A DNA stretch of 64,000 nt, from assembly GCA_029263855.1 (NCBI GenBank), contig JAJUFC010000012.1, positions 44,242 through 108,241 of the forward strand, given 5' to 3'. Below the pieces are notes generated by a model that was given only the letters and a program-made list of their open reading frames with translations, was not told the origin of the DNA and did not search any database. This document shows, piece by piece, positions 62,468 to 64,000 of this stretch (positions within the stretch are counted from its first letter, which is position 1; each line of letters starts with the position of its first letter). Both the position numbers and the translations under genes were made by a program. The DNA comes from Candidatus Thermochlorobacteriaceae bacterium. Its GTDB lineage: Bacteria > Bacteroidota > Chlorobiia > Chlorobiales > Thermochlorobacteraceae.

Positions 62468-62665
62468 TCGCCCGTCGCAAGCGAGGTGAGTTTGACGGCG
62501 TATGATGTGTTGGGCAAGGAAGCGATGACGCTGGTGAAGGCGCGTCAGGAAGCGGGTTCATACCGCGTGAATGTGAATGCGAGCGGCTTGTCAAGCGGGG
62601 TGTATTTCTACCGATTGCAAGCGGGGAGTTTCGTTGCGACGAAGAAGATGATGCTGGTCAAGTAG
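62468..62665 (+). pseudogene. T9SS C-terminal sorting-domain remnant
   Basis: Sixty-five codons read PVASEVSLTAYDVLGKEAM, then SYRVNVNASGLSSGVYFYRL and a final KKMMLVK before TAG. That is the last two thirds of a type A sorting domain. The expected YPNPFNP strand and the whole passenger are missing, and the frame is closed by a stop at 62465. It is probably what is left of a secreted-protein gene after a deletion. The next gene starts 100 bases downstream. Confidence 0.8.
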
Positions 62666-62765
62666 GCGAGAGGGCGTTATGGGGTGTCGAGCATTGCCGC
62701 GTAACGAGGCGGGGCGGCGATGTCCGCAAAGGATTCAACTCGCCTCCACAAACAGATTAACAACA

Positions 62766-64000
62766 ATGAAAAAGACGATTTATGTTTTGCTGATGGCGCT
62801 GCTTGGTTGCTCGGGAAGCGCGTGGGCGCAAGAGATTGAACGAAGCGGCGTTGAGATGAAAGGCTTTGAGCAGAAGTCGGTGCGAGAGATTCTGAACCCC
62901 GACGGCGCTTTGCGTTTAGACCGAGACGGCGGGTATAGCCTTGACGGATATGCGCTTCAATTAGATGCGAGCGGCAAGCCGATTGCAAGACCGAAAGACG
63001 AGGCGCAAACCCAAAATAGCGCGGGCAGTTGGGGCGCAGGCTTTCATTTGCCAAACGGAGTAGATAACCCTGTCAATGCCCTTGCGGTCTATAACAATGA
63101 ACTCTATGTCGGGGGCAATTTCACGCAGGCGAGCGGCGCAAGCGCCAACTATATTGCGCGATGGAACGGCGCGAGTTGGAGCGCGCTCGGCACAGGGTCA
63201 GGGAACGGCGTGAATAACGATGTCTATGCCCTTGCGGTGTATAACGGGGAACTCTATGTCGGGGGCGAATTCACTTCGGCAGGCGGCGCAAGCGCCAACT
63301 ATATTGCGCGCTGGAACGGCGCGAGTTGGAACACGCTCGGCACAGGCTCAACCAACGGGGTGAATCTCGGTGTCCGTGCCCTTGCGGTGTATAACGGGGA
63401 ACTCTATGTCGGGGGCGGATTCACTTCGGCGGGCGGCGCAAGCGCCAATCGCATTGCACGATGGAACGGCACGAGTTGGAACACGCTCGGCTCTGGCTCA
63501 ACCAACGGGGTGAACAGTTTTGTCGAAGCCCTTGCGGTCTATGACGGGGAACTCTATGTCGGGGGCAAGTTCACGCAGGCGGGCGGCGCAAGCGCCAACT
63601 ATATTGCGCGATGGAACGGCACGAGTTGGAGCGCGCTCGGCACAGGCTCAACCAACGGGGTGAACAGTTTTGTCTATGCCCTTGCGGTGTATAACGGGGA
63701 ACTCTATGTCGGGGGCGGATTCACTTCGGCGGGCGGCGCAAGCGCCAATCGCATTGCGCGATGGAACGGCGCGAGTTGGAACACGCTCGGCACAGGCTCA
63801 ACCAACGGGGTGAACAGTTTTGTCGAAGCCCTTGCGGTGTATAACGGGGAACTCTATGTCGGTGGTCAATTCACTTCGGCGGGCGGCGCAAGCGCCAACA
63901 ACATTGCCCGATGGAACGGCACAACTTGGAACGCGCTCGGCACAGGGTCAGGAAACGGCGTGAATGGCAGTGTCTATGCCCTTGCGGTCTATAACGGGGA
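62766..64000 (+). CDS. Secreted protein of near-identical 50-residue repeats (partial, runs off window)
   Basis: The open frame starts with a signal peptide (LLMALLGCSGSAWAQ) and continues for 411 codons to the window edge without a stop. After about 97 residues it consists of tandem 50-residue units of the form GVNxxVxALAVYNGELYVGG, FTSAGGASANYIARWNGASW and a short TLGTGSTN link. Six full units and the start of a seventh are present. The VGGxFTxAGG and IARWNG pattern is that of delta-60/Kelch-like beta-propeller repeats. A C-terminal sorting domain is likely beyond the window, given the remnant just upstream. Confidence 0.88.
   Translation, partial: MKKTIYVLLMALLGCSGSAWAQEIERSGVEMKGFEQKSVREILNPDGALRLDRDGGYSLDGYALQLDASGKPIARPKDEAQTQNSAGSWGAGFHLPNGVDNPVNALAVYNNELYVGGNFTQASGASANYIARWNGASWSALGTGSGNGVNNDVYALAVYNGELYVGGEFTSAGGASANYIARWNGASWNTLGTGSTNGVNLGVRALAVYNGELYVGGGFTSAGGASANRIARWNGTSWNTLGSGSTNGVNSFVEALAVYDGELYVGGKFTQAGGASANYIARWNGTSWSALGTGSTNGVNSFVYALAVYNGELYVGGGFTSAGGASANRIARWNGASWNTLGTGSTNGVNSFVEALAVYNGELYVGGQFTSAGGASANNIARWNGTTWNALGTGSGNGVNGSVYALAVYNG
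63057..64000 (+). repeat. 150-bp tandem coding repeats (units at 63057, 63207, 63357, 63507, 63657, 63807, 63957)
   Basis: Each unit is exactly 150 bp and differs from the others at few positions, mostly in the codons after GVN and at residue 21. The nucleotide identity is high and in phase, which points to recent expansion or continuing homogenisation. Confidence 0.92.

Noticed and set aside
63057..64000. CRISPR-like array
   Set aside because: The regular 150-bp periodicity is in-frame coding sequence encoding 50-residue protein repeats with no spacers.

Overview
The window looks like chromosome from a free-living, gliding or surface-associated member of the Bacteroidota/Chlorobiota group, most likely on the Chlorobi/Ignavibacteria side. 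Three kinds of evidence point there. Several secreted proteins end in the YPNPF-type C-terminal sorting domain of the type IX secretion system (T9SS) and occur with a PorV-like protein. TonB-dependent transport is prominent. Several promoters fit the TTG-N(19-21)-TAnnTTTG pattern of this phylum, and Shine-Dalgarno sequences are mostly weak. I cannot name the genus. I saw no rRNA, tRNA, CRISPR array, insertion sequence or phage.

Layout. 1-0.9 kb: end of a metallo-beta-lactamase-fold hydrolase, then a HepT/MntA-type toxin-antitoxin pair. 0.9-5.8 kb (minus): tightly packed operon of an RluD-like pseudouridine synthase, two alpha/beta hydrolases, an extracellular nuclease-like lipoprotein and an ABC ATPase without a visible permease. 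5.9-7.9 kb: small TonB-domain protein, M48 peptidase lipoprotein, TatD nuclease. 8-14 kb (plus): four translationally coupled genes (DUF58, BatA-like, DUF4175-like, membrane protein). 14-21.8 kb: class A penicillin-binding protein, guaA, an AtuA-family gene, a carboxypeptidase-regulatory/TonB fusion and an EnvC-like amidase activator.

21.8-33.2 kb (minus) is the most interesting block. In transcription order it encodes a transmembrane chemoreceptor, a 2097-residue hybrid CheA, a receiver-DUF4388-roadblock protein, a roadblock (MglB-like) protein and an MglA-like GTPase. It reads as a complete signal path from an external stimulus through phosphotransfer to a polarity/motility GTPase, without CheR, CheB or a separate CheW in the window. 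The CheA has two near-identical HPt domains. Its N-terminal 1150 residues contain what I read as four diverged copies of an unnamed helical module plus long acidic linkers.

33-40.5 kb: DUF427 protein, fructose-1,6-bisphosphatase, a lysine-rich protein of unknown function behind a 430-bp noncoding leader, RecJ, an SPFH/prohibitin-like protein, a small membrane protein and a VUT/YhhQ transporter. 40.6-52.5 kb (plus): an outer-membrane export and uptake block with two T9SS cargo proteins, a large lipoprotein, a TonB-dependent receptor, a PorV-like protein and a beta-propeller lipoprotein. 52.5-57 kb: DegV, ApaG and a composite T9SS-secreted nuclease. 57-62.4 kb: GlgE maltosyltransferase, a DUF481-like outer-membrane protein, DUF3299 protein, a small secreted protein, tsaE and tsaB. 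62.4-64 kb: a broken junction with a T9SS sorting-domain remnant, followed by the start of a protein built from almost identical 50-residue repeats that runs off the window.

Family names come from motifs read by eye. No database search was possible. Motif-rich enzymes are confident; the secreted and membrane proteins of unknown role are described only by what can be seen.
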